This document shows, one piece after another, positions 1 to 9,345 of a DNA stretch of 64,000 nucleotides; within the stretch, counting starts at the first letter, position 1, and every line of letters starts with the position of its first letter. The translations under genes and the position numbers were made by a program. The stretch is from Nitrospirota bacterium (GTDB lineage Bacteria; Nitrospirota; Thermodesulfovibrionia; Thermodesulfovibrionales; UBA6898): the NCBI GenBank assembly GCA_016214855.1, contig JACRMT010000004.1:62001-126000 (forward strand), in the 5' to 3' direction. Under the pieces are notes generated by a model that worked only from the letters and a program-made list of their open reading frames with translations, had not been told where the DNA came from and did no database searches.

Positions 1-1
1 G

Positions 2-796
2 CATATTCTGCGAAGACACGGACTTTCTACGGTATGCGAAGATGCCCGCTGCCCCAATCGGGGTGAATGCTTTTCGAAGCCTACGGCTACCTTTCTTATC
101 CTCGGTTCTCACTGCACGCGCAACTGCGGATTCTGTGCTGTGACGTCTGGGACTCCTGTTGCTGTTAATGCTGATGAGCCTGATCAGGTGGCTGCGGCTG
201 CAGCAGAGCTTGGTCTCAACTATATTGTCATTACTTCTGTCACACGCGATGACCTGCCGGATGGAGGCGCAGGTCAGTTCGCGCAGACAATACACGCACT
301 GAGAAGACGCCTCCCTGAAGCACGGGTCGAAGTGCTTACCCCTGATCTCAACGGCGATCGCAATGCCCTTAAGGTCGTTCTTGATGCCCGGCCGGATGTG
401 TTCAATCATAATATGGAAACCGTACTGAGGCTCTATCCTGTTGTCCGTCATCAGGCGGATTACCAGCGATCACTTGCCGTGCTGAGGGCTGCAAAGGAAC
501 TGTTTCCGGCAATGGCTGTCAAATCAGGCTTTATGCTCGGACTCGGCGAAACCATGGATGAGGTTGTTCAACTGCTTGCTGATCTTCGCGACAGCAGGTG
601 TGATCTTCTTACCATCGGACAGTATCTCAGGCCCACCAAGAATAACCTTCCTGTGGTAAAATACATCCTGCCAAAGACCTTTGATGAGCTGAAAGACACT
701 GCTCTCCGTATGGGCTTCAGATATGTTGCTTCAGGTCCGCTGGTAAGAAGCTCTATGCATGCAGAAGAGATGTTTGACAGTCAACGAAATATATGA
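2..796 (+). CDS. lipA: Lipoyl synthase, 5'-truncated by the window edge
   Basis: Radical-SAM enzyme that inserts two sulfur atoms into protein-bound octanoyl groups to make lipoyl cofactor. The reading frame is open from base 2, well upstream of the first in-frame GTG at 140. It begins with the auxiliary-cluster motif CX4CX5C (codons at 35, 50, 68) followed by the radical-SAM CX3CX2C (codons at 113, 125, 134, read CTRNCGFC). These two cysteine sets together are diagnostic of LipA. The C-terminal half carries the conserved [10 protein letters not shown] and TIGQYLRPT stretches. About 25-30 N-terminal residues lie outside the window, judged from the usual length of about 290. The gene stops 16 bases before the start of hom. 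Confidence 0.96.
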   Translation, partial: HILRRHGLSTVCEDARCPNRGECFSKPTATFLILGSHCTRNCGFCAVTSGTPVAVNADEPDQVAAAAAELGLNYIVITSVTRDDLPDGGAGQFAQTIHALRRRLPEARVEVLTPDLNGDRNALKVVLDARPDVFNHNMETVLRLYPVVRHQADYQRSLAVLRAAKELFPAMAVKSGFMLGLGETMDEVVQLLADLRDSRCDLLTIGQYLRPTKNNLPVVKYILPKTFDELKDTALRMGFRYVASGPLVRSSMHAEEMFDSQRNI

Positions 797-812
797 AGAG
801 GGTGCTAAGCAT

Positions 813-2111
813 ATGATCAACATTGGGATTATCGGTTTTGGAACGGTCGGCACAGGTACGGCAGGCATACTGCTGAAGAACAGGGATCTGCTGAAACAGC
901 GGACAGGTATTGATATCAACCTGCGCAAGATCGCTGACCTTGATATCAGGAGGGACCGTGGCATCAAGGTCCCGAAGGGCGTATTGACAACAAAAGCGGA
1001 TGAGCTTTTTAACGATCCGGACATACATATCATTGTTGAACTCATAGGCGGCACTACGATCGCGAAAGATATGATCCTCCGCGCCATCCGGGCAGGCAAA
1101 CATGTAGTGACCGCCAACAAAGCGCTTCTTGCGACCCATGGTATAGAGATATTCAAGGCTGCCGAAAAGGCCGGCGTCGAGGTAGGCTTCGAGGCTGCTG
1201 TTGCAGGTGGTATACCGATCATAAAGGTTCTGCGGGAAGGACTTGTTGCCAACAGGATAAGGGCCGTTTACGGTATCATCAACGGTACCACGAACTATAT
1301 TCTCTCCAAGATGTCGGCAGAGAAGGCGCAGTTCTCAGACGTATTGAAGGAGGCCCAGAGACTTGGGTACGCCGAGGCAGATCCGACCTATGATATCGAA
1401 GGTATCGATTCGGCCCACAAGCTCGCCATCCTCGCATCGATCTCCTTTGGGAGACAGTTTACTATCAGGGATGTGTACCGCGAGGGAATCTCCTGGATAT
1501 CACCTCTGGATATCGAGTTTGCGCGCGAGCTGGGCTGCAAGATCAAGCTGCTCGGCATTACGAAAGAGACGAATGGTCAGGTTGAACTGAGGGTGCATCC
1601 CACGATGGTGCCTGAAGATCTCCTTATTTCGAAGGTCGATGGGGTCTTCAATGCAGTGTATGTGGAGGGAGATGCTGTCGGCTCAACGCTCTATTATGGC
1701 CGCGGCGCCGGAGACCTTCCGACAGGCAGCGCGGTGGTGAGCGACATTGTAGACATTGCCCGTGATATTACGGCCAATTCGGTCGGCAGGCTACGCGCAT
1801 TCGCGAGCTCTGAAAAGCCGATGCCTCTGATGAAGATGGATGATGTGATGTCCATGTATTACTTCAGGTTCTTCGCGATCGACAAACCCGGCGTTCTCTC
1901 GAAGATATCCGGCATTCTCGGCAAGCATAACATCAGCATCGCCTCGGTCATCCAGAAGGACCGCATGGAAGGCAAGGCCGTGCCCCTGGTAGTGTTGACG
2001 CATATGGCAAAAGAGAAGGGCGTTGTCAGTGCCATGAAAGAGATCAATAAGCTGAAGATCGTGGCAGGCAGGACCGTCTTCATCCGCGTAGAGGGCAAGG
2101 GACACCATTAG
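813..2111 (+). CDS. hom: Homoserine dehydrogenase with ACT domain
   Basis: Reduces aspartate semialdehyde to homoserine, the branch point to threonine and methionine. The predicted 432-residue protein starts with a Rossmann NAD(P)-binding loop (GFGTVG). It then has the homoserine dehydrogenase catalytic domain, with EAAVAGGIPI and GIINGTTNYI blocks, and ends in an ACT domain of about 80 residues (FFAIDKPGVLSKISGILG). The ACT domain normally mediates threonine feedback inhibition. I chose ATG 813 over the in-frame ATG at 759 because the Rossmann strand starts there, a GAAGAGGGTG ribosome site precedes it, and the longer form would overlap lipA by 38 bases. Confidence 0.95.
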   Translation: MINIGIIGFGTVGTGTAGILLKNRDLLKQRTGIDINLRKIADLDIRRDRGIKVPKGVLTTKADELFNDPDIHIIVELIGGTTIAKDMILRAIRAGKHVVTANKALLATHGIEIFKAAEKAGVEVGFEAAVAGGIPIIKVLREGLVANRIRAVYGIINGTTNYILSKMSAEKAQFSDVLKEAQRLGYAEADPTYDIEGIDSAHKLAILASISFGRQFTIRDVYREGISWISPLDIEFARELGCKIKLLGITKETNGQVELRVHPTMVPEDLLISKVDGVFNAVYVEGDAVGSTLYYGRGAGDLPTGSAVVSDIVDIARDITANSVGRLRAFASSEKPMPLMKMDDVMSMYYFRFFAIDKPGVLSKISGILGKHNISIASVIQKDRMEGKAVPLVVLTHMAKEKGVVSAMKEINKLKIVAGRTVFIRVEGKGHH

Positions 2112-2127
2112 TCCGGCAGGCACGGTC

Positions 2128-2373
2128 TTGAATACGATCAAGCCGGATATAACGATCGATATAAGGGGTCTTACATGTCCCTACACCTTTGTTAAGGCAA
2201 AGCTTGCGATGGAGGCAATGGAGATGGGGCAGGTGCTTGAGATCCTGCTTGATCATGAAGAAGCGTGCGAAAGTATTCCGAAGGCTATGACTGAGCACGG
2301 TCATACTCTTCTCAGGACAGAAAAGGTCGGTGACAGGGACTGGACACTGCTCATACGAAAGGAAAGGGAATAA
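2128..2373 (+). CDS. TusA/SirA-family sulfur carrier
   Basis: An 81-residue protein of the TusA fold. These proteins carry persulfide sulfur on the cysteine of a CP motif near the N-terminus. The motif is present here as DIRGLTCPYTFVKAKLA, with Cys and Pro retained and the usual second proline replaced. The start is TTG at 2128, 16 bases after hom; no ATG fits the conserved N-terminal strand. The stop codon overlaps the ATG of the next gene (TAATG), implying translational coupling with the E1-like enzyme. Together with moeB and the JAMM protease it forms a sulfur-handling set. Whether it replaces a ThiS/MoaD-type carrier here is inference. Confidence 0.82.
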   Translation: MNTIKPDITIDIRGLTCPYTFVKAKLAMEAMEMGQVLEILLDHEEACESIPKAMTEHGHTLLRTEKVGDRDWTLLIRKERE

Positions 2374-3176
2374 TGGAATTTACAGAGGAGCAGCTGCAAC
2401 GTTACAGCAGGCATATCATTCTGCCTGAGGTCGGCGGACGCGGTCAGGCAAAGATCATCAACGCAAAGGTGGTTATTGTAGGCGCCGGCGGACTTGGGTG
2501 TCCTGTGGGGTACTATCTGACCGCAGCCGGTGTCGGCACCATAGGCCTTATTGACAATGACGTTGTTGAGATAAGCAATCTCCAGCGCCAGATCGCTCAC
2601 AGCGTGCATACCATCGGCATGCTCAAGGTCGAATCTGCGGAGAAGACATTCAAGGCGCTCAATCCGGATGTGAATATTGTTGCTCACAAGGTCCGCATAT
2701 CGAAGGACAATATCCTTGACCTTATTAAGGATTATGATATTGTGGTTGACGGCAGTGATAATTTCCCGACCCGCTATCTGGTCAACGACGCCTGTGTTAT
2801 GGCAAACAAACCTCTTGTCAGCGGAGCGATCCTTAAATTCGAAGGCCAGGTCACTACGATCATTCCGGGAGAAGGGCATTGTTATCGCTGCCTTTTCGAG
2901 GAGCCGCCTCCTGCGGGTCTGGTGCCGTCATGCCAGGAGGCTGGTGTATTGGGTGTGCTGACCGGCGTTGTGGGAAGTCTTCAGGCAACTGAGGTCCTGA
3001 AGCTGATCCTTGGCAAGGGCGATCCCCTCATGAACTCACTGCTTGTATATGACGCGCTGAAGACCACCTTCAGGAAGGTGAAAGTCCCGAAAAACCGGAA
3101 CTGCGCAATATGCGGGGAGCATCCGACCATAACCGAGCTGATCGATTATAACGAAGGCTATTGCTCTCTTCCGTAG
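2373..3176 (+). CDS. moeB: MoeB/ThiF-type E1-like adenylyltransferase
   Basis: Adenylates the C-terminal glycine of ubiquitin-like sulfur carriers (MoaD, ThiS, CysO types) so they can be thiocarboxylated. The 267-residue protein has the nucleotide-binding GAGGLG at 37-42 and the acidic loop LIDNDVVEISNLQRQ. Two zinc-binding CxxC pairs lie at 170/173 and 244/247, and the candidate catalytic cysteine is C187 in PSCQEAG. There is no C-terminal rhodanese domain. The next gene, a JAMM protease, lies 4 bases downstream. No gene for a ubiquitin-like carrier is visible nearby, so the substrate (MoaD, ThiS or a cysteine-biosynthetic carrier) cannot be assigned. Confidence 0.9.
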   Translation: MEFTEEQLQRYSRHIILPEVGGRGQAKIINAKVVIVGAGGLGCPVGYYLTAAGVGTIGLIDNDVVEISNLQRQIAHSVHTIGMLKVESAEKTFKALNPDVNIVAHKVRISKDNILDLIKDYDIVVDGSDNFPTRYLVNDACVMANKPLVSGAILKFEGQVTTIIPGEGHCYRCLFEEPPPAGLVPSCQEAGVLGVLTGVVGSLQATEVLKLILGKGDPLMNSLLVYDALKTTFRKVKVPKNRNCAICGEHPTITELIDYNEGYCSLP

Positions 3177-3180
3177 TTCC

Positions 3181-3588
3181 ATGATTGAACTTGTCATTTC
3201 CCGGGAATTAGCTGATCAGATGGTGATGCATTGCAAGTCATGTTATCCGAATGAGGCATGCGGTATTGTTGCAGGGACCGGGAACAGGGTGACAAAGGTC
3301 TATCCGATGCCCAATACAGAACCGTCTCCGGTCAGCTATTTAATGGACCCCGGGGAACAATTCGGGTTGATGAAGGAGTTGAGGCAGGAGGGACTGAGCA
3401 TGCTCGCCATCTTCCATTCCCATCCCCAGTCTCCGGCATATCCGTCGGCAAAAGATGTGAGTCTCGCGTTTTACGATGATGTTGTGTATGTGATCGTAGG
3501 CCTGACGGACCCGGAAGCTCCGGAAATCAGGGCATATACGATCGTGGATGGAGCGGTTGAATACTCACTTTTCGATATTGTCCGGTAG
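3181..3588 (+). CDS. JAMM/MPN+ (M67 family) metalloprotease
   Basis: A 135-residue stand-alone Mov34/MPN domain with a complete zinc signature: E25 in the NEACG segment, H79-S-H81-P and S89-x-x-D92. Bacterial members next to ThiF/MoeB genes remove cysteine or other amino acids from sulfur-carrier proteins (Mec+/CysO type) or trim carrier C-termini. The gene follows moeB after 4 bases and is clearly in its operon. A role in carrier-dependent cysteine or thiamine/molybdopterin sulfur chemistry is inference from family and context. Confidence 0.88.
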   Translation: MIELVISRELADQMVMHCKSCYPNEACGIVAGTGNRVTKVYPMPNTEPSPVSYLMDPGEQFGLMKELRQEGLSMLAIFHSHPQSPAYPSAKDVSLAFYDDVVYVIVGLTDPEAPEIRAYTIVDGAVEYSLFDIVR

Positions 3589-3619
3589 CTGCCTATGTTA
3601 TCTCTTTGGTCCGTTCATG

Positions 3620-3649
3620 TTGACCCTGCTAGAAGCCATTCATTAAACT
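3620..3649 (+). promoter_or_regulatory. Candidate sigma70 promoter of htpX
   Basis: TTGACC at 3620-3625 and TAAACT at 3644-3649 with an 18-base spacer, about 100 bases before the htpX start. The -10 box is a weak match. No other gene-like signal is seen between 3589 and 3746. Confidence 0.35.
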
Positions 3650-3746
3650 ATTATCAATGGCGGCAACGTGCATCGAGACCGCTGTTTCGATGAAGATGTT
3701 AAATTCGATGGATAAGAGTTTTCTTAAGTGAAGTAAGGAGGTAATT

Positions 3747-4589
3747 ATGAATATAATGAAAACCGTGATGCTCATGCTGCTTCTTACTATGCTCCTGGTT
3801 TTTGGCGGTGCAGCCGTCGGTGGACAGTCTGGTATGACCATTGCCCTTATGATGGCCGGCGTTATGAACTTTGTCTCTTATTTTTTCAGCGACAAGATCG
3901 TTCTGAAAATGTACCGCGCGAAGCAGGTTACGGAGTCTGAAGCCCCTGTTCTCTACCGTATCGTCAGGACCTTATCGCAGAAGGCAGGCATGCCCATGCC
4001 GAAGGTCTATATTATCCCGGACGATTCACCGAATGCCTTTGCAACCGGCAGGAACCCAAACCACGCAGCAGTGGCTGCAACAGAAGGGATCATGCGCATA
4101 CTGAGCGAAGAAGAGCTTGCAGGCGTTATGGCCCATGAACTTGCCCATGTGAAGCACCGTGATATCCTGATCGGGACCATTGCGGCGACCATGGCAGGTG
4201 CTATCAGTTATTTAGGCCATATGGCCATGTTCTTCGGCGGAAGGGGCGATGACGATGAGGGAGGAAGCCCTGTTGCCGGCATTTTGATGATGATCCTGGC
4301 CCCTATAGCTGCAATGCTGATCCAGATGGCCATATCCAGATCCCGGGAGTATGCTGCAGATGCTGGTGGAGCGCAGCTGCAGGGCAATCCGATGTCACTT
4401 GCCAATGCCCTCGGAAAACTCGATGCAGGCGCTCAGACAATACCTATGGATGCCACGCCCGCAACCTCCCACATGATGATCGTCAGCCCGCTCACCGGCG
4501 GCTCGTTCATGAAACTTTTCAGCACGCACCCGCCTGTTGAGGAGCGTATAGCACGTCTTCGGGCTATGAGGATAGGATCTGCTTATTAA
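3747..4589 (+). CDS. htpX: HtpX-like membrane zinc metalloprotease (M48)
   Basis: Membrane-bound quality-control protease with its active site on the cytoplasmic side. The 280-residue protein has two N-terminal membrane segments (about residues 5-25 and 30-47). The zinc site is HELAH at 130-134, and a third ligand is likely in the [11 protein letters not shown] segment. A further hydrophobic stretch precedes that segment ([17 protein letters not shown]). This order and length match the HtpX family. The start has a strong ribosome site (AAGGAGGTAATT). A perfect-stem terminator follows. Confidence 0.93.
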   Translation: MNIMKTVMLMLLLTMLLVFGGAAVGGQSGMTIALMMAGVMNFVSYFFSDKIVLKMYRAKQVTESEAPVLYRIVRTLSQKAGMPMPKVYIIPDDSPNAFATGRNPNHAAVAATEGIMRILSEEELAGVMAHELAHVKHRDILIGTIAATMAGAISYLGHMAMFFGGRGDDDEGGSPVAGILMMILAPIAAMLIQMAISRSREYAADAGGAQLQGNPMSLANALGKLDAGAQTIPMDATPATSHMMIVSPLTGGSFMKLFSTHPPVEERIARLRAMRIGSAY

Positions 4590-4603
4590 GTCATAACCAG
4601 AGG

Positions 4604-4654
4604 AAGTCCAATAAAAAACCCTGCGATACATCTGCAGGGTTTTTTATTGGACTT
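4604..4654. terminator. Perfect 21-bp-stem terminator, usable from either strand
   Basis: The arms at 4604-4624 and 4634-4654 are exact reverse complements around a 9-base loop. The GC-rich core is CCCTGC/GCAGGG and the flanking A6/T6 tracts give a U-run in either direction. It sits 14 bases after htpX and about 100 before purC. Confidence 0.85.
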
Positions 4655-4754
4655 GAGCTGACGGTGCATTGCCCGAAAAACATCAAAACAGGTGAAGCGA
4701 AAAAAAGTCCTGTTGAGGTAAAATAAGCATCCAAAAACTCTTGAGGAGAAAGCA

Positions 4755-5633
4755 ATGAATAATGTTCTGTTGAAGACCGAGATGCCTGATATCACATTTC
4801 TGAGGAAAGGAAAAGTAAGGGATATATACGAGGTGCAGGACTATCTCCTTCTGATCGCGACAGACAGGATATCAGCCTTTGACGTGGTTCTGCCAAACGG
4901 CATACCGGGCAAGGGCAGACTGCTGACCCAGATATCGTTATACTGGTTCGGCCAGATGCAGAATATCATCAAAAACCATATTGTTGCGACCAAGGTGAAG
5001 GATTACCCTTCGGTCTGTCATAAATATGCCGATCAGTTAGAAGGCAGAAGCATGCTGGTAAGAAAGGCAGCGCCCATGCCTGTGGAATGTATAGTGAGGG
5101 GATATCTCTCAGGTTCAGGCTGGAAGGAGTACAAAAAGAGCGGCACCGTCTGCTCCATGAAGCTGCCTGAGGGATTGGTTGAATCGTCAAAGCTTGCCGC
5201 CCCTATCTTCACCCCGAGCACAAAGGCTGAAGAGGGCCATGATATGAATATCTCTTTTGATGAGATGATCAGGATCGTGGGTAAGGATAGGGGAGAAAAG
5301 CTCAGGGATGTGAGCCTGAAGGTTTACACCAAGGCGCGCGATCTGGCAGAAAAGAAGGGGATTATCATTGCTGACACCAAGTTCGAATTCGGCATGTTCA
5401 ATGACGAACTGATCCTGATAGACGAGGTGCTTACGCCGGATTCTTCCCGCTTCTGGTCTGCAAAGAACTATCAGCCCGGCAAAGGGCAGGACAGCTACGA
5501 CAAGCAGATCATCAGGGATTATCTTCTGGGCCTTGACTGGGACCAGACCTATCCGGGGCCGGTGCTTCCTGACAATGTTGTTGATAAAGCCATCGCGCGC
5601 TATAAAGAGATCTACGAGATCATTACGGGTTAG
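4755..5633 (+). CDS. purC: SAICAR synthase (phosphoribosylaminoimidazole-succinocarboxamide synthase)
   Basis: Purine biosynthesis enzyme joining aspartate to CAIR with ATP. The 292-residue length fits the longer PurC/ADE1-type proteins. Conserved blocks visible are [10 protein letters not shown] near the N-terminus, [37 protein letters not shown] and the C-terminal [12 protein letters not shown]. The start is preceded by GAGGAGAAAGCA. The gene stands alone between two intergenic stretches, downstream of the 4604-4654 terminator, so it probably has its own promoter; a weak TAAAAT lies about 35 bases upstream. Confidence 0.95.
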   Translation: MNNVLLKTEMPDITFLRKGKVRDIYEVQDYLLLIATDRISAFDVVLPNGIPGKGRLLTQISLYWFGQMQNIIKNHIVATKVKDYPSVCHKYADQLEGRSMLVRKAAPMPVECIVRGYLSGSGWKEYKKSGTVCSMKLPEGLVESSKLAAPIFTPSTKAEEGHDMNISFDEMIRIVGKDRGEKLRDVSLKVYTKARDLAEKKGIIIADTKFEFGMFNDELILIDEVLTPDSSRFWSAKNYQPGKGQDSYDKQIIRDYLLGLDWDQTYPGPVLPDNVVDKAIARYKEIYEIITG

Positions 5634-5753
5634 AGTACGCGGTCCAAGCCTATGGATCTGGAGCAGGAGATTATCATGGTGATTCACATCCGCCACAGGA
5701 AAAATGTTTATGACGAACGAAATTAATATTGCCGGTTTTATAGGATCGCCGGT

Positions 5754-6725
5754 CTGTTAATAATTCGCTCTCTGAGGATCGATCCTCCGCTCTGTCTTGC
5801 GCCGATGGCAGGCCTTACCCACAGTGCCCTCCGCAGAATAATGACAGACTTTGGCGGGGTCGGTCTGTTGTCGACCGAAATGCTCTCGGCCAAAAGACTG
5901 CCGACCGAAAATCCCCGCATCTCTCCCTATCTGATCAGGTCTGAAAGGGAAAATCCTCTTTCGTACCAGCTCCTGACTGCCGATGCCAGGGAGATCAGCC
6001 GGGCCATAGATAAACTTCACACATGCAAGGCTGACGCTGTTGATCTGAATATGGGTTGTCCATCGACTGCGGTCGGCAAGTTCGGCGCAGGCGTCATGCT
6101 GATGGAACAGCCGGATGACGCTCGACGCATTACGGCCGAGGCAAGAAAGTGCACCTCCCTGCCGTTGAGTGCAAAGATCCGGCTCGGCAGCGACGCAGAC
6201 AGCCGGAAATTAAAGGCCTTCTGCTCCATGCTCGAAGGCGAGGGCATTGATATGCTTGTTGTGCATGCCCGGTTCAGGCATGAGCCCTTTGCAAGAAATC
6301 CGCGCTGGGAATATATAGCCGAAATAAAGGAATGCATTACTATACCGGTCATTGCCAATGGAGGGATCTTCTCGATAGAGGATGCGGAAAAATGTCTGAG
6401 AGTATCCAATGCAGATGGCCTGATGCTGGGACGGGGAGCGATCATAAAACCCTGGCTTTTTGCCGAAATTGCACGATGTGTATACGGTAAAGATCTCCCG
6501 GTCCCTGTTGTTTCGCTGCCGGATATGTACGCTGCCTTCATCGAGGCATTAACCGCAGATTACCGCCCTATGTATCGTCTCGGCAGGCTGAAGGCATTTA
6601 CCCACTACTTCGCCCGGAACTATAAATTCGGACACTCGTTGGCCTGCAAGGTCCAGACAAGCAGCAGTCTGGAGGAAGCAAAGGAAAGGGCCTGGACATT
6701 CTTTGAGACCACGAGTATTGAATGA
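5754..6725 (+). CDS. dus: tRNA-dihydrouridine synthase (DusB-like), non-ATG start
   Basis: Flavoenzyme that reduces uridines in tRNA D-loops. The TIM-barrel signature is clear: LAPMAGLTH for flavin binding, then LNMGCPS with the catalytic cysteine, and ANGGIFS plus LMLGRGA for phosphate binding. The first ATG (5805) falls inside the flavin motif. The frame is open back to 5727 and encodes the expected preceding strand LRIDPPLCLAPMAG. No ATG, GTG or TTG exists between the in-frame stop at 5724 and 5805. CTG 5754, with AGGA 8 bases upstream, is my best guess for the start; ATT 5763 is an alternative. Confidence 0.88.
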   Translation: MLIIRSLRIDPPLCLAPMAGLTHSALRRIMTDFGGVGLLSTEMLSAKRLPTENPRISPYLIRSERENPLSYQLLTADAREISRAIDKLHTCKADAVDLNMGCPSTAVGKFGAGVMLMEQPDDARRITAEARKCTSLPLSAKIRLGSDADSRKLKAFCSMLEGEGIDMLVVHARFRHEPFARNPRWEYIAEIKECITIPVIANGGIFSIEDAEKCLRVSNADGLMLGRGAIIKPWLFAEIARCVYGKDLPVPVVSLPDMYAAFIEALTADYRPMYRLGRLKAFTHYFARNYKFGHSLACKVQTSSSLEEAKERAWTFFETTSIE

Positions 6726-6865
6726 ACAATACGTCAAACAGATGGCGCCACGTTAAGCTTTTGACGCTGGCCGGTCATTGCCTATCAACTGCGGTACGCA
6801 GAAACATCCGGAGTAGGGCTCGGATTTGAGGAATAGGCCCTGCTGTAATGCTCGGAGGCATCTCA

Positions 6866-6893
6866 TTGACAGGCCTAAACAACGTGATAAGAT
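6866..6893 (+). promoter_or_regulatory. Sigma70 promoter of the DUF72-Ku-LigD operon
   Basis: A perfect -35 TTGACA at 6866-6871, a 16-base spacer and TAAGAT at 6888-6893. The predicted transcript start is near 6900, about 48 bases before the DUF72 ATG. The rest of the 6726-6947 gap holds no gene that I can support. Confidence 0.6.
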
Positions 6894-6947
6894 TAATAGC
6901 AAGGTTTGCATTAAGAGGCTGGGAATGTTTTGGGCAGAGGGCTGACA

Positions 6948-7670
6948 ATGAAGATCTATACAGGCACAAGCGGTTACGGATATAAGGAATGGAAAGGGCT
7001 TTTCTATCCGGCAAAGATCCCGCCCAAGGATATGCTCCACTTCTATGCAGAGCGCCTCAATGCAGTAGAGATCAATAACACCTTTTATCACATGCCGACA
7101 GCAGATGTCCTTGATTCCTGGGCAGAGCAGGTCCCTCCCCACTTTATCTTCGCGGTGAAGGCGCCGCAGGTCATAACCCATTTCAGGCGGCTGAGGCATG
7201 TGAGTGAAGAGGCCCGGTATCTCTTCGGGACCCTGCCTGTGCTGGGGAGCAAATTGGGGCCTGTCTTTTTCCAGTTCCCTGAGACGTTTCATGCAGACCG
7301 GCCTCTGCTCGAAGCCTTTATCGACCTGATACCGAACGATATATCCGCTGCCTTCGAGTTCAGGCATCCGTCATGGTTTGAGGATGAGATCCTGGATCTC
7401 CTGCGCGCTCGGGGCTGCTGTATCTGCACTGCGGACACTGATGAAAGTCCGGCAGACAAGATCATCTCCACTGCGTCGTGGGGATATCTGCGCCTGCGCC
7501 GCGCCGATTACACGGACGCGAACATGGCAGCCTGGCTCGGCAAGATAACTGCGCAGAACTGGAAGAAGGCCTTTGTCTTTTTCAAACACGAGGATGAGGC
7601 CAAGGGGCCGCATAGTGCGATGCACTTTCAGGAACTTGTTGCATCAGGAACGGGAGGCATCAAGGGATGA
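6948..7670 (+). CDS. DUF72 family protein
   Basis: A 240-residue member of the DUF72 TIM-barrel family, whose biochemical role is not firmly established. Typical blocks are the N-terminal YTGTSGYGYKEWKGLFYPAK, the segment NAVEINNTFYHMP, and PVFFQFPETF. ATG 6948 is preferred to an in-frame TTG at 6930 because the conserved strand begins there and an AGAGGG ribosome site precedes it. It is first in a unidirectional run with two ku genes and both ligD parts, separated from ku by 57 bases. That placement suggests co-expression with NHEJ, without showing a repair function. Confidence 0.88.
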   Translation: MKIYTGTSGYGYKEWKGLFYPAKIPPKDMLHFYAERLNAVEINNTFYHMPTADVLDSWAEQVPPHFIFAVKAPQVITHFRRLRHVSEEARYLFGTLPVLGSKLGPVFFQFPETFHADRPLLEAFIDLIPNDISAAFEFRHPSWFEDEILDLLRARGCCICTADTDESPADKIISTASWGYLRLRRADYTDANMAAWLGKITAQNWKKAFVFFKHEDEAKGPHSAMHFQELVASGTGGIKG

Positions 7671-7727
7671 ACTGCTCGCGGCGATGGCGATCAGAGAACA
7701 TTTCGGAGAGAGCCGCGGAGGATATTC

Positions 7728-8498
7728 ATGGCAAATAAAGCGATCTGGAAGGGCTCCATCAATTTCGGCGATATCAATCTGCCGATAAAGCTTCATACTG
7801 CGGTCAGGGAAGAACGCATCCAGTTTCACCTGCTGCATAAGCGTGATAAAGTGAAACTGCACCAGAAGATGATCTGTGCCTATGACAGGGAACCGGTGCC
7901 TGCCGCGGAACAGGTTAAGGGGTTTGAGGTGGAGGGCGGGAAATACATCATCGTTGATCAGGCCGACCTCGAACAGGCCGATCCAAAGAGCAGCCGCCTG
8001 GTGGAGGTCCATGATTTTGCAAAGACCGCTGAGATCGATCCCCTCTATTTTGAACACGTCTATTATCTCGAACCGGACGCAGGTGGCAAAGGGTACAGAG
8101 CCCTTGCCGAGGCCATGGAGAGGCTGGGCGTTTCAGGCATATGCACGTGGGTCATGAGGAAAAGGCCGTATCTGGGCGCCTTACAGTCGAGGGGGAATGT
8201 CCTGCGGCTGACGACCCTGAGATATGCAGATGAAGTCATTGCTGCAAGCTCCCTTGAACTGAAGGCGCTTTCCCTAACCGAAAAAGAACTGAAGATCGGC
8301 ATAGAGCTGATCAGTCAGCTGACCGTACCCTTTGAACCGCAGAAGTTCGTCAACGAACACCAGAAGAAATTACAGCTGCTGATCGACAAAAAAGTCCGCG
8401 GCGAGAAGATAACGATCCTGCGGCCGAGAAAACTGAAACCGACGTCTTCGGACAGACTGCTGCAGGCACTTGAGGCGAGCCTGAAGAAGGTGGCATGA
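7728..8498 (+). CDS. ku: Ku DNA end-binding protein, copy 1
   Basis: Bacterial Ku forms a ring around double-strand DNA ends and recruits LigD for non-homologous end joining. The 256-residue protein opens with AIWKGSINFGDINLPIKL and has the central YFEHVYYLEPDAGGKGYRAL segment and the LRLTTLRYADEV strand characteristic of the Ku core. It ends in a basic tail (PRKLKPTSSDRLL). The start has GCGGAGGATATTC. It is the first of two adjacent, clearly diverged Ku paralogues, with only one base between its stop and the next ATG. Confidence 0.95.
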   Translation: MANKAIWKGSINFGDINLPIKLHTAVREERIQFHLLHKRDKVKLHQKMICAYDREPVPAAEQVKGFEVEGGKYIIVDQADLEQADPKSSRLVEVHDFAKTAEIDPLYFEHVYYLEPDAGGKGYRALAEAMERLGVSGICTWVMRKRPYLGALQSRGNVLRLTTLRYADEVIAASSLELKALSLTEKELKIGIELISQLTVPFEPQKFVNEHQKKLQLLIDKKVRGEKITILRPRKLKPTSSDRLLQALEASLKKVA

Positions 8499-8499
8499 C

Positions 8500-9345
8500 A
8501 TGAAGAAGCCGGAAGTAAAACGGGTGCGGACGAAGTCGTCCCCTGTCCGCAGGACAGCGCTGGCCGGTCAGTCCATATGGAACGGGACGATCAGCTTCAG
8601 CCTTGTGGCGATCCCGGTGCATATGGTCAAGGCCGTTGACAGCGGCCTTGTCTCGTTCCGTATGCTCCACAAAAAGGATTTTTCCCCGCTGCAGAGACGG
8701 ATGTTCTGCCCAACAGAAGAAAAAATAGTCCCGCCGGATGAGATCGTCAGAGGCTATGAGACCGGACCCGACCGCTTTATCCTGATCACTGATGAGGAAT
8801 TGGCGTCGGTCTCGCCGGAACGGAGCAGCACCATCGAGATCAGCGAGTTCATTGACCTGCTGGAAGTGGACCCGATCTATTTCGGCCACCCGTATTATCT
8901 CGTGCCTGCGAAAGGCGGCGAAAAGGCGTACCAGCTCCTTGCCGAGGTGCTGCGCAGGACAGACAGGGCAGGGCTCGCAAAATTCGTGATGGGAGAGCGC
9001 GAGTACCTGGTTGCGATCTGCAGCGCAGGGGGAGTGCTCTCCCTGATCACGCTCCATTACAGCTCCGAGATATTGGCGGATGAAGCCACGTCCCCAAAAG
9101 CGGAAGCAGCCGGGTCTGCAGAAAAAGAGCATGCAGAAAAGACGATCAGAAAGATGCTGTCCGGCTTTGACCCTGAAAAATACGCTGACCGCCGCAGAAA
9201 GAAGATCATGGATATCATCAATATAAAGATGAAAAAAAGAGGCGTGGTTGAGGCCCCCCATGGTGAAGAGGATGTCGAAGAGGGGCCTGCTGATCTGGTC
9301 GCTGCGCTCAAGGAGAGCATGCGCAAGGTGAAGACCGCAAGGTGA
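8500..9345 (+). CDS. ku: Ku DNA end-binding protein, copy 2
   Basis: A second Ku of 281 residues. It has a basic N-terminal extension of about 20 residues before QSIWNGTISFSLVAIPVHM, then the Ku core with DPIYFGHPYYLVPAKGGEKAY. The C-terminal region contains an alanine/glutamate-rich insertion (about residues 190-210) and an acidic stretch near EEDVEEGPADL. It differs in many positions from copy 1, so recent duplication is unlikely. A homodimeric pair or a heterodimer with copy 1 are both possible. Its stop overlaps the GTG start of the LigD polymerase gene (GTGA). Confidence 0.94.
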   Translation: MKKPEVKRVRTKSSPVRRTALAGQSIWNGTISFSLVAIPVHMVKAVDSGLVSFRMLHKKDFSPLQRRMFCPTEEKIVPPDEIVRGYETGPDRFILITDEELASVSPERSSTIEISEFIDLLEVDPIYFGHPYYLVPAKGGEKAYQLLAEVLRRTDRAGLAKFVMGEREYLVAICSAGGVLSLITLHYSSEILADEATSPKAEAAGSAEKEHAEKTIRKMLSGFDPEKYADRRRKKIMDIINIKMKKRGVVEAPHGEEDVEEGPADLVAALKESMRKVKTAR

